A DNA stretch of 64,000 nt, from the NCBI RefSeq assembly GCF_964340395.1, contig NC_135560.1:7368598-7432597 (forward strand), written 5' to 3'. This DNA is from Glandiceps talaboti. Lineage: Eukaryota; Hemichordata; Enteropneusta; Spengelidae. The notes under the pieces are model-generated. The model did no database searches and had not been told where the DNA came from. It worked only from the letters and a program-made list of their open reading frames with translations. A program made the translations under genes and the position numbers. Of this stretch, positions 12,979 through 22,746 are shown one piece after another (within the stretch, counting starts at the first letter, position 1; each line of letters opens with the position of its first letter).

Positions 12979-13434
12979 GCTCAAAGTCACAACCGTGACA
13001 ATATTATTCTGCTTGAAAAGATTCATGTTTTGTCTGCCGTGTACATAAGGGGTGAACCATTTGATATCCCGAGGGGGGGATAGGAAGATTTGGGGAAAAA
13101 AAGATGAAAAGTCATTTCCACGGTAATTACGGTAGAAACGACTTTTTAATCAGATACTTTTCTAGTGACAGCTCTTGTAAGCCATACTCTAATTATGGAA
13201 CCGCCAAAATTCTTCAGCCTGCACAAATGTTTTAGATCTTTTTTTTTTGTTGATGCCATGTTACATGTAGTAATCTCGGGATCACTTTATCCAACAAGCA
13301 ATGATGCCAGCGACTCGTATATCGATGTGTACAAATTGTGACGTAATATGCAAATTTTAAAACAAGTCGCCTTATTTATACACACTACTCATCATAGCGG
13401 CTTCAGAACCCAATGCAAAGCTACTAATAGTACT

Positions 13435-16400
13435 ATGAGTGCCAACGAAGAAGCGTTCAAGCCAGGCGAAAACCACGTTTACAATGGCGTGGTTTTCCCT
13501 TCAAGTGTGCCAGCGTCGACACTAGAAGCACTGAAGAACTTTGAAGTTCGTGAAGACGATGTATTCATTGCGACCTATCCAAAATCAGGTGCGTGGAATC
13601 ACACTCTGAGTGCCACTAGTTGTGTTACTCGACTATGGTGGTATCACTGGTAACAAATCATTGACCCTAGATATGGAATCTCACTCTACCAACAGGCTGT
13701 AAAACACGGTGTGGTACATACATGTGCATCCTGAAAACCCTGCGTATTTTGAAGGTGTCATGTTTACTCGGGTTGTGATCCAAAAAATAACAAGATTTAG
13801 TTCTTTGTGTAAATAGAGATATTCAACGAATGTTTACACTATTATAAACGATAGTGGTCTGAGGTTTACAGATGGGCTACACGTATGTGTACACTTGAGA
13901 ATTTAGCTGTTAACAGCTACACATAGGCAAGACATTGGGTCATATATCATAACTTTTATACACTCTATAGAGCACAACTTTTTGCAGTCATTAAAATAAT
14001 TGTGAAAATCAATGTATATATCATAGACCCTCCACCCACATTATACAATGTAGCGTTATAACTTATAGTGGGTGGAGGGTCTCAGCCTATGGTATATATG
14101 TACCTCCCATTTCTTATATTCCCCCCTGTGGGTGGAGGGTCTATGGTATAACGTAAGAATGGTTCTAAAGTAATCCTTATATCTCCTCATATGTCATAAG
14201 ATAGCGTTACTAAGGGAACCCTATGTTTTATTCCGATCATCAGATATAGGTTTACAGTCGTTACATAATAATTTGCAGGAATTAATTTGTGTCTATCTCC
14301 CTATGTCGAAGTGATTGCCCTCTGACCTCTGGGTTTGAACCCCCCCCCCCCCCCAGATTTAACCACAGACCCTGTGTATATATATTAAAAGAGGGGATTG
14401 CCGTTCACCCCCCCCCCCCCAATTTCAGTTAACTTTTTAGGTCTGTTGATTAGTAATGTTCATTGTAATGAACCATTGTCTATTTCAAGGTACAACAATG
14501 ATGCAGGAAATGCTGTCTCTCATTTACAATGACTGTGACGTCAGCAAGATCAAAGACGTGCCGCTATACCTGCGAATGCCATTTTTGGAAAATGACATAG
14601 TGACACCAGACGGTAAGATGGTTCCAGTTTATCCCATGGTCAATCAGATGCCCTCTCCACGAGTTATCAAAACCCATCTTCCGTATGAACTCACACCACC
14701 AAAAGTCTTTGAAAAGAAAGTGAAGGTGAGGTGATGTTTAAACAAATACTATCAAAATTAGGAACGTGTCTATAGGAAATAAAGGCATTTTCGTAAACAT
14801 AAGGTTCAGGATGGTCATCATGTCATCAAGCATTATCTCACGAGAGTCAGTAGACAGCCAGATGTAAAATTGAAGTTGGACATAAAATATTCATGGCTTA
14901 AGTTGTAATGCCTTGAAGTGGAACATTTTGGCATCACCGGCGTCCCCGTGTGAAATTACAACTCGATAGGGAACTTCAAGAATAGAATGATACACCAAAA
15001 GACACTACATTGTATATCCATTGATTGACGATGACAAGTTCTAGTACGTCGTTACATTTTATATCAGAAATACCGTGCCATTACCATTCCGAGTCGCAAA
15101 CCAGAGCTGTTATTTATTCCACGACACCTCTTGGCGTCTTGGACTGTGCCGTAAAAGTGGCTGCAGTTTACGACGATGTTTCAGACTTTTGTTTCTGCCC
15201 TTAAATTTTGCGATTTTTTTCTTGTAAATTCATCATTATGTCTATTAATGACAGACTGGGAATAACGTTTTTGATGACGACTTCCCTTGCATGAACATTG
15301 CAAATTTCGTTTTCATTTTTGACTCTCTATTGAAATGATTTCTAAGCTTACATTCCATTTCCTGTCTTCAGGTTATCTATGTATCACGTAATCCCAAAGA
15401 CACAGCAGTCTCATACTATCATTTTCACCACTGGAATAATATGCTTCAGACCATCGAGAAATGGGACGACTTTGTAGAGAGGTTTGTAGAGGGAAAAGGT
15501 AAGTATATACGGAGACATGATGGGCGGATGGTTAGAGTGTCCGGCTTGAAATCTGCAGGTTGCAGGTTTGAGCCCCATCACTGCCATTTGTTTCTGAGTA
15601 ACTAAAGTCCTTGGACAAGATTTGAACCATGACTGTGCCTTAGTCAACCCAGCTGTATAATTGGGGACCTGGACACCTGGTAGGATAGAGGTTGCAATGT
15701 GAATGCTTTAATCATATGTGCTTATAAAGGCTGCAATGGACTGTACGCTCCCCAGGGAGTTGAGGAAGTAGGAAGGGCCGTTGTGCCGCTATAGATCCAA
15801 GCCAGGGGTAATAATTGTAAAGCGCTGCGAGTACCCAGACTTGGTGGGAAATTTCTATATAAGAACCAACATTATTATTATTATATTAATATTAATTCCC
15901 ATGGATATACATGTAGCAACAATCTTCACTCTGGAATATGTAATGGACCAGAGAGAGATCGCAAAAAATAGTCTGGATGTGATTTGTAGGATTTGTGAAA
16001 CAAACATGAGTACATATACTGCATTTTCAAGGAGTCTACACGAAAGCAACCTTATCAGACATTCGTCCTCTTTTTGTTTTCCTTTTGCATTTAGAATTGC
16101 AGTTGCACTGCATTCTTTTTTTTCTTTACAGATTAGCAAGTGTTACCCTCCACCAAGTTTTAATAAAATAAGATAATAGTGTATTCTCATAATCACCCTG
16201 AGCTGTTTATTACATGTATTTGCTATTTGACTTTACAGTGGCCTGGGGTTCATGGTTTGACCACGTGCTTGGATACTGGAACCATCGGAATGATGGAAAC
16301 ATCCTTTTCTTACAGTTTGCAGATCTGAAAAAGGTGAGCTATTATTAGAAGTAGTGGAATATTAGGTAACACTTCAGCACTTTTCTTGGTCGGTCGAAGA

Positions 16401-17501
16401 TGTGGTTTAAATTAGTGGAGATTATGATGACATTACACATTCAAACCTATACATAATGATTATGCAATCATTAGTCAAAAACCTACACAAGTCAAAAAGG
16501 GGGTCAAAAACATGGTCCATATAACCCCCATCATCACCATGATTAATTCTTAGTTCAGACAAATGACGAAATCCAATTGGGATATTATCAAAAACTTCAT
16601 GTTACGTCCATTCTTCATTACATTAATAGGATTTGCCAGGACAAGTACGAAAAATTGCCGATTTCCTTGGAAAACCATTGACTGAAGAACAAATAAAGAT
16701 AGTGAGTGACTGGTGCAGCTTTGAAAATATGAGCAAACATCCCAACTCTAATCTCAGCTGTATACCCAAACAATTCTATAATGCCAATGCTGGGCCCTTC
16801 ATGAGGAAAGGTAAGTGTATAGATTTCTACAGCTTATATTGGTTGATCCTGTTCTGACACTGGACAAATAAAAAACAAATGTCTCTTCACCTCCGTCAAC
16901 TTCAACACTCATCACCTCAGATGTCTAGCAAGTGGTCACTGTACACGTTGTACACACGACTTAATACTCCTGATTTCACTACTTTTTAGGGACTGTATCA
17001 TTTATATATATATATAATTTTTATTTTTTTGAGGGGTACTCTCAGCAGATATTTCATGAAGCATCATCATGTTTACATTCAACATATTGACTTAATTAAA
17101 CTGATTGTCAAACACATGTACCCCAAATACCAGAATTGTTTTCGACCTAATGTGGTGTGCATTCATTGATATTTCTTCACGCTACGTTATCGACTGCTTC
17201 ATGAAATGGCCAAATGCAAAATGTCACTATGTATAAAATACAGTATTTGCTAAATCACTGCAATCACAGGTCTGTATTGTACCTTCAAACACGATGGCAA
17301 ACCATTGTCCAGTGCAAATTTTTCCTTGAAAAGAATAATGAAGCTATAATAGTCTTGTTATACACTTTGGGTTGTTTTCCTTCCATTACAGGCTCTGTTG
17401 GTGGATGGACAGATACATTTACTCCAGCTCAAAACGATAAGTTGAATGCCCTCTACGATGAAAAAATGAAAGACTCCGGGCTGGATTTCCCTATGAAATA
17501 A
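13435..17501 (+). CDS. Cytosolic sulfotransferase (SULT family), six exons, 300 aa
   Basis: Transfers sulfonate from PAPS to small hydroxyl or amine acceptors in the cytosol. Exons: 13435-13588, 14490-14725, 15372-15498, 16239-16333, 16630-16810, 17392-17501. All junctions are GT/AG and phases are consistent (903 bp). Motifs: the 5'-phosphosulfate loop TYPKSGTT (residues 47-54); catalytic His114 in VIKTHLP; the 3'-phosphate site VSRNPKDTAVSYYHF (134-148; Arg136, Ser144); and the C-terminal RKGSVGGW (263-270). Length is normal for the family (about 290-300). Two departures from consensus: the Trp usually following GTT is Met55, and RKGxxGDW is RKGxxGGW. The start at 13435 was chosen because it gives the usual N-terminal length; an in-frame ATG at 13348 would add 29 residues. 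AATAAA at 17587-17592 lies 86 bases past the stop. Substrate cannot be told from sequence. Confidence 0.92.
14022..14092. repeat. 'catagaccctccacc' family member with a 35-bp loop, intron 1 of the SULT gene
   Basis: catagaccctccaccca on the left and gtgggtggagggtct on the right enclose about 35 bp that itself contains short inverted segments (ttataca / cgttataac). It lies within SULT intron 1. Confidence 0.75.
14126..14145. repeat. Half palindrome, 'ggtggagggtctatgg'
   Basis: Only the right arm (cctgtgggtggagggtctat) is clear, 35 bp after the previous member. A further weak remnant 'cagaccctgtg' is at about 14365. Poly-C tracts (14341-14354 and 14409-14420) follow. Confidence 0.6.
15513..15890 (+). 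mobile_element. tRNA-derived SINE in SULT intron 3
   Basis: The head carries Pol III promoter-like boxes: 'tggttagagtgtccggc' (A box-like) and 'ggtttgagcccc' (B box-like, about 15567-15578). The body ends in 'aaagcgctgcgagtaccc' and 'ttctatataagaac', followed by an (ATT)n tail to 15890. This tail type is common in invertebrate and fish SINEs. It begins about 15 bp after the exon 3 donor at 15499. Confidence 0.75.
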
Positions 17502-17714
17502 GACATACTTTGTAGGTGTCAGTGGTGAAATGAATAATAATTAATTTGTAAGCAATTAGGAGAGCTAAATTAAGAAGGAAAATTGGAATAAAATATGAAG
17601 TATGAGTGTATTACAGCAAGATACAGCTTCCAATTTTTTTGATAGGGGAACAACTGAAACACAAGTTTCCACATTATAATGGCAGCATTATATATAACAG
17701 AGTCTTGTCGTAAA

Positions 17715-17747
17715 CTGCAACAACAACAACAACAACAACAACAACAA
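17715..17747. repeat. (CAA)n microsatellite
   Basis: About eleven CAA units just downstream of the sulfotransferase poly(A) signal. Confidence 0.9.
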
Positions 17748-17839
17748 CCTGACTTTAAACTGTTGTTTTTGGTCCTAAAAGATTTCTGATGAAAACACAT
17801 GTACAAATTAATTTGTTTACCTTTCAGAAACCTGTTATA

Positions 17840-18600
17840 TGTGTCCTTTTATGAACCAAACATTGGTACATACTGTATTTACAGTATTAAAGTGCTAGTG
17901 TCTAGACATTTAGAAACCTTGGGATGTCAATTTCAGATTAATCAATTTCTCATGTGTTTTGTTCATGTTGGAGTACAGGATTAATAATGACATAGGAAAT
18001 AATACATACGTGTGTATACAGAGCTTAGAATCTCTCCTATGATTTAGTTGATTGTTTACAATTATTATAGGGCTCAAATCCAAAATAAAAATAATTTTTT
18101 TAGGTAGCATAAAATACAGGTTATTTCATAGAAACATAACACAAGGGAATATTTATACATGTGTCATAAGTCTTACTAAAACTGACAGGCTTTTTAGTCT
18201 TTGTACCAAATAAAAGTATTATTTTCCTCTTCTGCTGCATTCACATGTTTTTTTTGTTCAATGAGGTATTGCATAAATAGAGTGAAAACGAGTGAGCTTG
18301 GAATGTATGAAAGCCCATCTTGAGAGGCATTAGCACAATATGATTACCATTATCAAGATATTATGAAATACATCTGAAAATCACAACTTACAAAAAATTA
18401 GTTATTTTAAAACATAATTTCGAGGGAAAGATGACCATCAGACTATGAGAATGACATCTTTATAAACACCCTTTTAAAATATAGATTTCAAAGACATAAG
18501 AAGCAATAGATATACTCAACTATAGGTTTGATATGTTGCATACAAAATCATAAAGATAAGATGTCTTATATAGACAAATTAAGAGATATGACCTTTTTTT
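17840..18600. other. Intergenic, nothing recognised
   Basis: AT-rich sequence with AATAAA at about 18209. No repeat family, exon or RNA gene was identified on either strand. Confidence 0.35.
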
Positions 18601-18611
18601 CTTAATTATTA

Positions 18612-18806
18612 TATGATTTATGATAAAAAATTTGTTCATTGTATAACTGATATGATTTATGATAAAAAATTTGTTCATTGTATAACTGATATGATTTATG
18701 ATAAAAAATTTGTTCATTGTATAACTGATATGATTTATGATAACAAATTTGTTCATTGTATAACTTATATGATTTATGATAAAAAATTTGTTCATTGTAT
18801 AACTTT
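18612..18806. repeat. 39-bp minisatellite, five copies
   Basis: Five near-identical units beginning 'tatgatttatgataaaaaat' and ending 'ttgttcattgtataactga'. The unit is a multiple of three, so both strands stay open (MIYDKKFVHCITD repeated on +, MNKFFIINHISYT on -). Nothing else supports translation. Confidence 0.93.
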
Positions 18807-19029
18807 TAAACATGCTCCAGCCATGACGCGTACACTCCTGGAATTAAAGCCAAGGAACTTGAAACCAGTCCTGAAAATTCTGGGAACTTTTGAGAGACCT
18901 TTAAGATGAATGAAGACGGTCAATAATCTGTGAACATTAGTTGTCACTTTTTCAATTAAATACAATTGTATTTAAATTAAACTATACAATCTTTAATATA
19001 CAAATTGTACTTATGAACATCCCAATTAC

Positions 19030-19464
19030 AACTGGTAACAGCCAACTAAAGTATTTTCCTTGCTTGCCACAATTGTTTGTAGCATCCATATCAAGTGTAA
19101 AATAACACTGGTTTAACTATAAGAGTGGTATGTGGTCTTTCCAACTGTAGTTGATTTGATTAGCTAACAAACAGTAAACTGATTACAGTGTAATGATAGA
19201 GAGAGCCACAATTGTGATTATCTATTGCTCTAAGTGAGACCAAGACATCTTGTGACATTAATGTGTACTCTCTAGTCATTTTATGACAAACGTGCTTTGT
19301 ACTGGTAATATTGTTTACAGATTGGTTACATTATTAAATAGACACCACATACTGGGCTGATAATTAAGGTCAATGCAACAGAATACTTTTACACTTGATG
19401 TGGATGCTATAAACGATTGTGACAAGCAGAGGAAATGCTTTTAATAGTTGGCTGTTACCAGTTC
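19030..19464. mobile_element. Foldback MITE family M7, copy 1 (about 435 bp)
   Basis: The left end 'actggtaacagccaactaaa' through 'gtttgtagcatccatatcaa' is mirrored at the right by 'cttgatgtggatgctataaa' through 'atagttggctgttaccagt'. Arms are about 80 bp. The right arm closely resembles the 71-bp satellite unit at 20775-21800. Confidence 0.82.
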
Positions 19465-19934
19465 TAGAAATCTAAAATTCATTCCTCTTCATATAAAAAT
19501 AGTAACATTCCAGCACTAAGCACTTATAAATCTTAAAATTCATATCAAACAATGCAAAATTAAAATAATTTTCCAAGAAAGTATTTGGAAGATTCATCTA
19601 TGATTCATACAGTCCATGGATTTCAAATCAGTCCTGGGTGTTTCTGGAAATTGCAGTTTAATACATTTTATGCTCAGTGCTCAGTGCACGTCATTTCTTG
19701 CTAGTGTTTTTCAATTATATGATGTAATGAAATCTTAGAATTATATAATCTACATCTATATAAACATCCAAATTTGAATATAAAAGATCCAATTCCCTAA
19801 ATATGAAAATATTAAAATTTCAGCAGTTCACTTTATTAAAGTAAATATACTTTTCCTCAAAGAACACGTAGAAAATGCCAGTTTGAAGTTGTTGAAACAA
19901 CAGTTTTGAGATGAGTGCCAGTGAGGAGATATAT

Positions 19935-20319
19935 AGTCTAGTTGCTGACTGTATTCCGTACTACGTTATCTTCATACTATACTGTCTAGTCAATCCCATT
20001 ACTCTCACACAGAATTTTGTGCTCCCTCCTACAGTGTTCATATAAACATGATGATGTCGTCGCGACCCACATGATTTTAGTTTAAACAGACTGGAGGTGG
20101 AGTCCTGGTTGGACATTTGCATATCACATCAGTCCTAGAAACATGAAAACGAGGATGACAGCCTGTCAAATTGTGATGGATTACTACCGACATGCACCGT
20201 TTGCACTTTGCCCACCATGAGGTTGAACCATAATTAACGCCTTGAGTAAGGAGATTGACTCGACGGAATAGTATGAAGATAATGTAGTACGGAATACGGT
20301 CTGTCAGGAACTAGACTAG
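19935..20319. mobile_element. Foldback MITE family M4, long copy (385 bp)
   Basis: The ends 'agtctagttgctgactgtat' and 'tccgtactac' are inverted at the right ('gtagtacggaatacggtctg', 'tcaggaactagact'). Unlike the 128-bp copy at 9357 it has a roughly 270-bp interior, and that interior has an old relative at about 880-1180. Confidence 0.82.
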
Positions 20320-20621
20320 AAGATAAAGTACATTGCAGGAATAAAAAAACAGACTTGTAACAGTGTTTTGTGCTCAAAATAAAATGTGTGTTGTTTTTGT
20401 CGCACACTTCCGCAAGCACCTGTGGGGAGAACCATGTGTGAATTATAAAATTCTTTGCCATCTGAATTCTTCTTTATCAGAAGTGACCCTCGACAAAATA
20501 TATAATCTAGCAATACCTTAGCATTACTGAATACTCAAAGGCCCAAAATGACACTCCTCAAAACCAAATGCAATGAATATTTTTTCAATTCCATAGTTTT
20601 TATCTCTGTGTACGACCCAAA

Positions 20622-20690
20622 CTCCAAAGTAAAGCATTTTCTGTATGTACCACAACCGTTTATAGCATCCATATCAAGTTAAAGTATATT
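20622..20690. mobile_element. Left arm of an M7-type foldback element
   Basis: 'aaagtaaagcattttctgta' followed by 'tatagcatccatatcaagtt' matches the left arm of the element at 19030 and is the reverse complement of the satellite unit that follows. The intact right arm would lie at about 20775-20830, where the satellite starts. Confidence 0.7.
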
Positions 20691-20723
20691 GTTTCATTTG
20701 CCAACTGACCACACTAGAAAGGA

Positions 20724-20748
20724 CATAGACCCTCCACCTATGGTCTAT
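20724..20748. repeat. 'catagaccctccacc' family palindrome
   Basis: catagaccctccacc is followed by a shortened right arm, tatggtctatg. It sits between the left arm of the M7 element and its satellite-expanded right arm. Confidence 0.7.
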
Positions 20749-20774
20749 GAATAAACCAATTAAAACAGTATCCT

Positions 20775-21800
20775 TTTACACCTGATACGAATGCTATAAA
20801 TGAAAGTAGCACATAGAGAAAGTGCTTTACTTCAGTGTTACTCGTTGTAATATGGACGCTATAAATGAGTGTAGCACATAGAGAAAGTGCTTTAATTCAG
20901 TGTTACTCATTGTACAGTTGATGTGAATACTATAAATGAGTGTAGCACATAGAGAAAGTGCTTTACTTCAGTGTTACTCATTGTACAGTTGATGCGAATG
21001 CTATAAATGAGTAGAGAAAGTGTTTTACTTCAGTGTTACTCGTAAATGAATGCTATAAATGTGTAGCACATACAGAAAGTTCTTTACTTCAGTGTTACTC
21101 ATTATACAGTTGATGTGAATGCTATAAACGAGTAGAGAAAGTGTTTTACTTCAGTGTTACTCATTGTACAGTTGATGTGAATGCTATAAACGAGTGTAGC
21201 ACAAAGAGAAAGTGCTTTACTTCAGTGTTACTCATTATACAGTTGATGTGAATGCTATAAACGAGTGTAGCACAAAGAGAAAGTGCTTTACTTCAGTGTT
21301 ACTCATTATACAGTTGATGTGAATGCTATAAACGAGTGTAGCACAAAGAGAAAGTGCTTTACTTCAGTGTTACTCATTGTACAGTTGATGTGAATGCTAT
21401 AAACGAGTGTAGCACATAGAGAAAGTGCTTTACTTCAGTGTTACTCATTATACAGTTGATGTGAATGCTATAAACGAGTGTAGCACAAAGAGAAAGTGCT
21501 TTACTTCAGTGTTACTCATTATACAGTTGATGTGAATGCTATAAACGAGTGTAGCACATAGAGAAAGTGCTTTACTTCAGTGTTACTCATTATACAGTTG
21601 ATGTGAATGCTATAAACGAGTGTAGCACAAAGAGAAAGTGCTTTACTTCAGTGTTACTCATTATACAGTTGATGTGAATGCTATAAACGAGTGTAGCACA
21701 TAGAGAAAGTGCTTTACTTCAGTGTTACTCGTAATATGAATGCTATATACAAGTGTAGCACATAGAGAAAGTGCTTTACTTCAGTGTTACTCATTGTACA
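20775..21800. repeat. 71-bp satellite array, about 14 units
   Basis: Units read 'gttgatgtgaatgctataaa', 'cgagtgtagcacaaagagaa', 'agtgctttacttcagtgtta', 'ctcattataca'. Consecutive starts at 21242 and 21313 give a 71-bp period. The central units are nearly identical and carry two variants (cacatag and cacaaag), while the left-edge and last units are more diverged or shortened. There are no unique spacers, so this is not CRISPR-like. Confidence 0.93.
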
Positions 21801-22173
21801 TACAATAAGTACACTGACTTACAGACTGAGCATTTCCTTGACTTGTTGATCTTTCTTTTTCCCTGAGTTGTCAACAATGCCAAGCAGCCTCATTGTTCAG
21901 ATTTCAATAATTGAGGTATAAGGATTATATTACATGGTTATATGATCGACTTTGACTTTAAAAAAAAAATCAAAGTTACTGATGCAAACAGAAATCTGGG
22001 TTTGCATACATCTATCATACATACCAGTGCATAGCTGTAGACGTGGACACCAAGCCACAGTGTGTTCAAATGCGAAATAAGACATTTTCAAATATTTCCA
22101 TGAACTCTGTAAAGACTTCAAAACTGGTATAATTCTATCCTCCTGAGTGAATTCTCAATCTGACTAATATCAT

Positions 22174-22555
22174 TAGGCCTAACAAAGAAACATTGTGCGG
22201 TTCCGATTACACTCAATTTTAGAATAGGTGGGGAAGGTAGACTTTGTATCTTATTTTTGTTATATATATATATTTTTTTCATATGTGAGTGTCTAGTTCA
22301 GGTAGTTATGTTTTCCGTTGTTTTCCTGTGTTATTGGTTTCTTCTCATCAGATGTACAGCCATTACAGATTGGACGAACAGTTTTATATTGTCTTTTTTA
22401 GTTGATGTCAGTTTCTGCATCTACTATTTCTTGTGAGACTTTTCTTGACTTTATTATTTTTTTTCTTCAATACATAAAAAAAGTTCAGGTTTGGCATGAA
22501 AAACTAGGTGGGGTTGGGTAACTGGAACCACACAATTCTTTTGTTTAGGTCTTAG
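22174..22555. mobile_element. MITE family M1, copy 1 (about 380 bp)
   Basis: Ends are 'taggcctaa' and 'taggtcttag' with inverted sub-terminal blocks ('tgcggttccgattac' / 'taactggaaccacacaattc'). It shares internal blocks with copies at 31236, 51305 and 55249, for example 'gttattggtttcttctcatc' here against 'gatgagaagaaaccaataac' at 31443. It lies about 190 bp beyond the stop codon of the SWEET gene to its right. Confidence 0.85.
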
Positions 22556-22746
22556 TATAAAATTACAAAAATATCAATATAACATGTAACAATTCTCTGA
22601 AACCAACACTTTGAGTGATTGCACCTACAGATATGTAAATTTACCCTGTTACTATGGTACCCTGTAACATACACCCTAATTTCATATAAAAGTAATTTTA
22701 AAAAGTCTGATCACTGTAATTGGACAAGTGTGGACTTAAAAACTCT

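Noticed and set aside
13348-13434. Upstream in-frame ATG extending the sulfotransferase by 29 residues
   Set aside because: The extension has no family resemblance, and the ATG at 13435 gives the standard N-terminal distance to the PAPS loop.
20775-21800. CRISPR-like regular array
   Set aside because: Units are contiguous 71-bp repeats with no unique spacers, in a eukaryotic genome.
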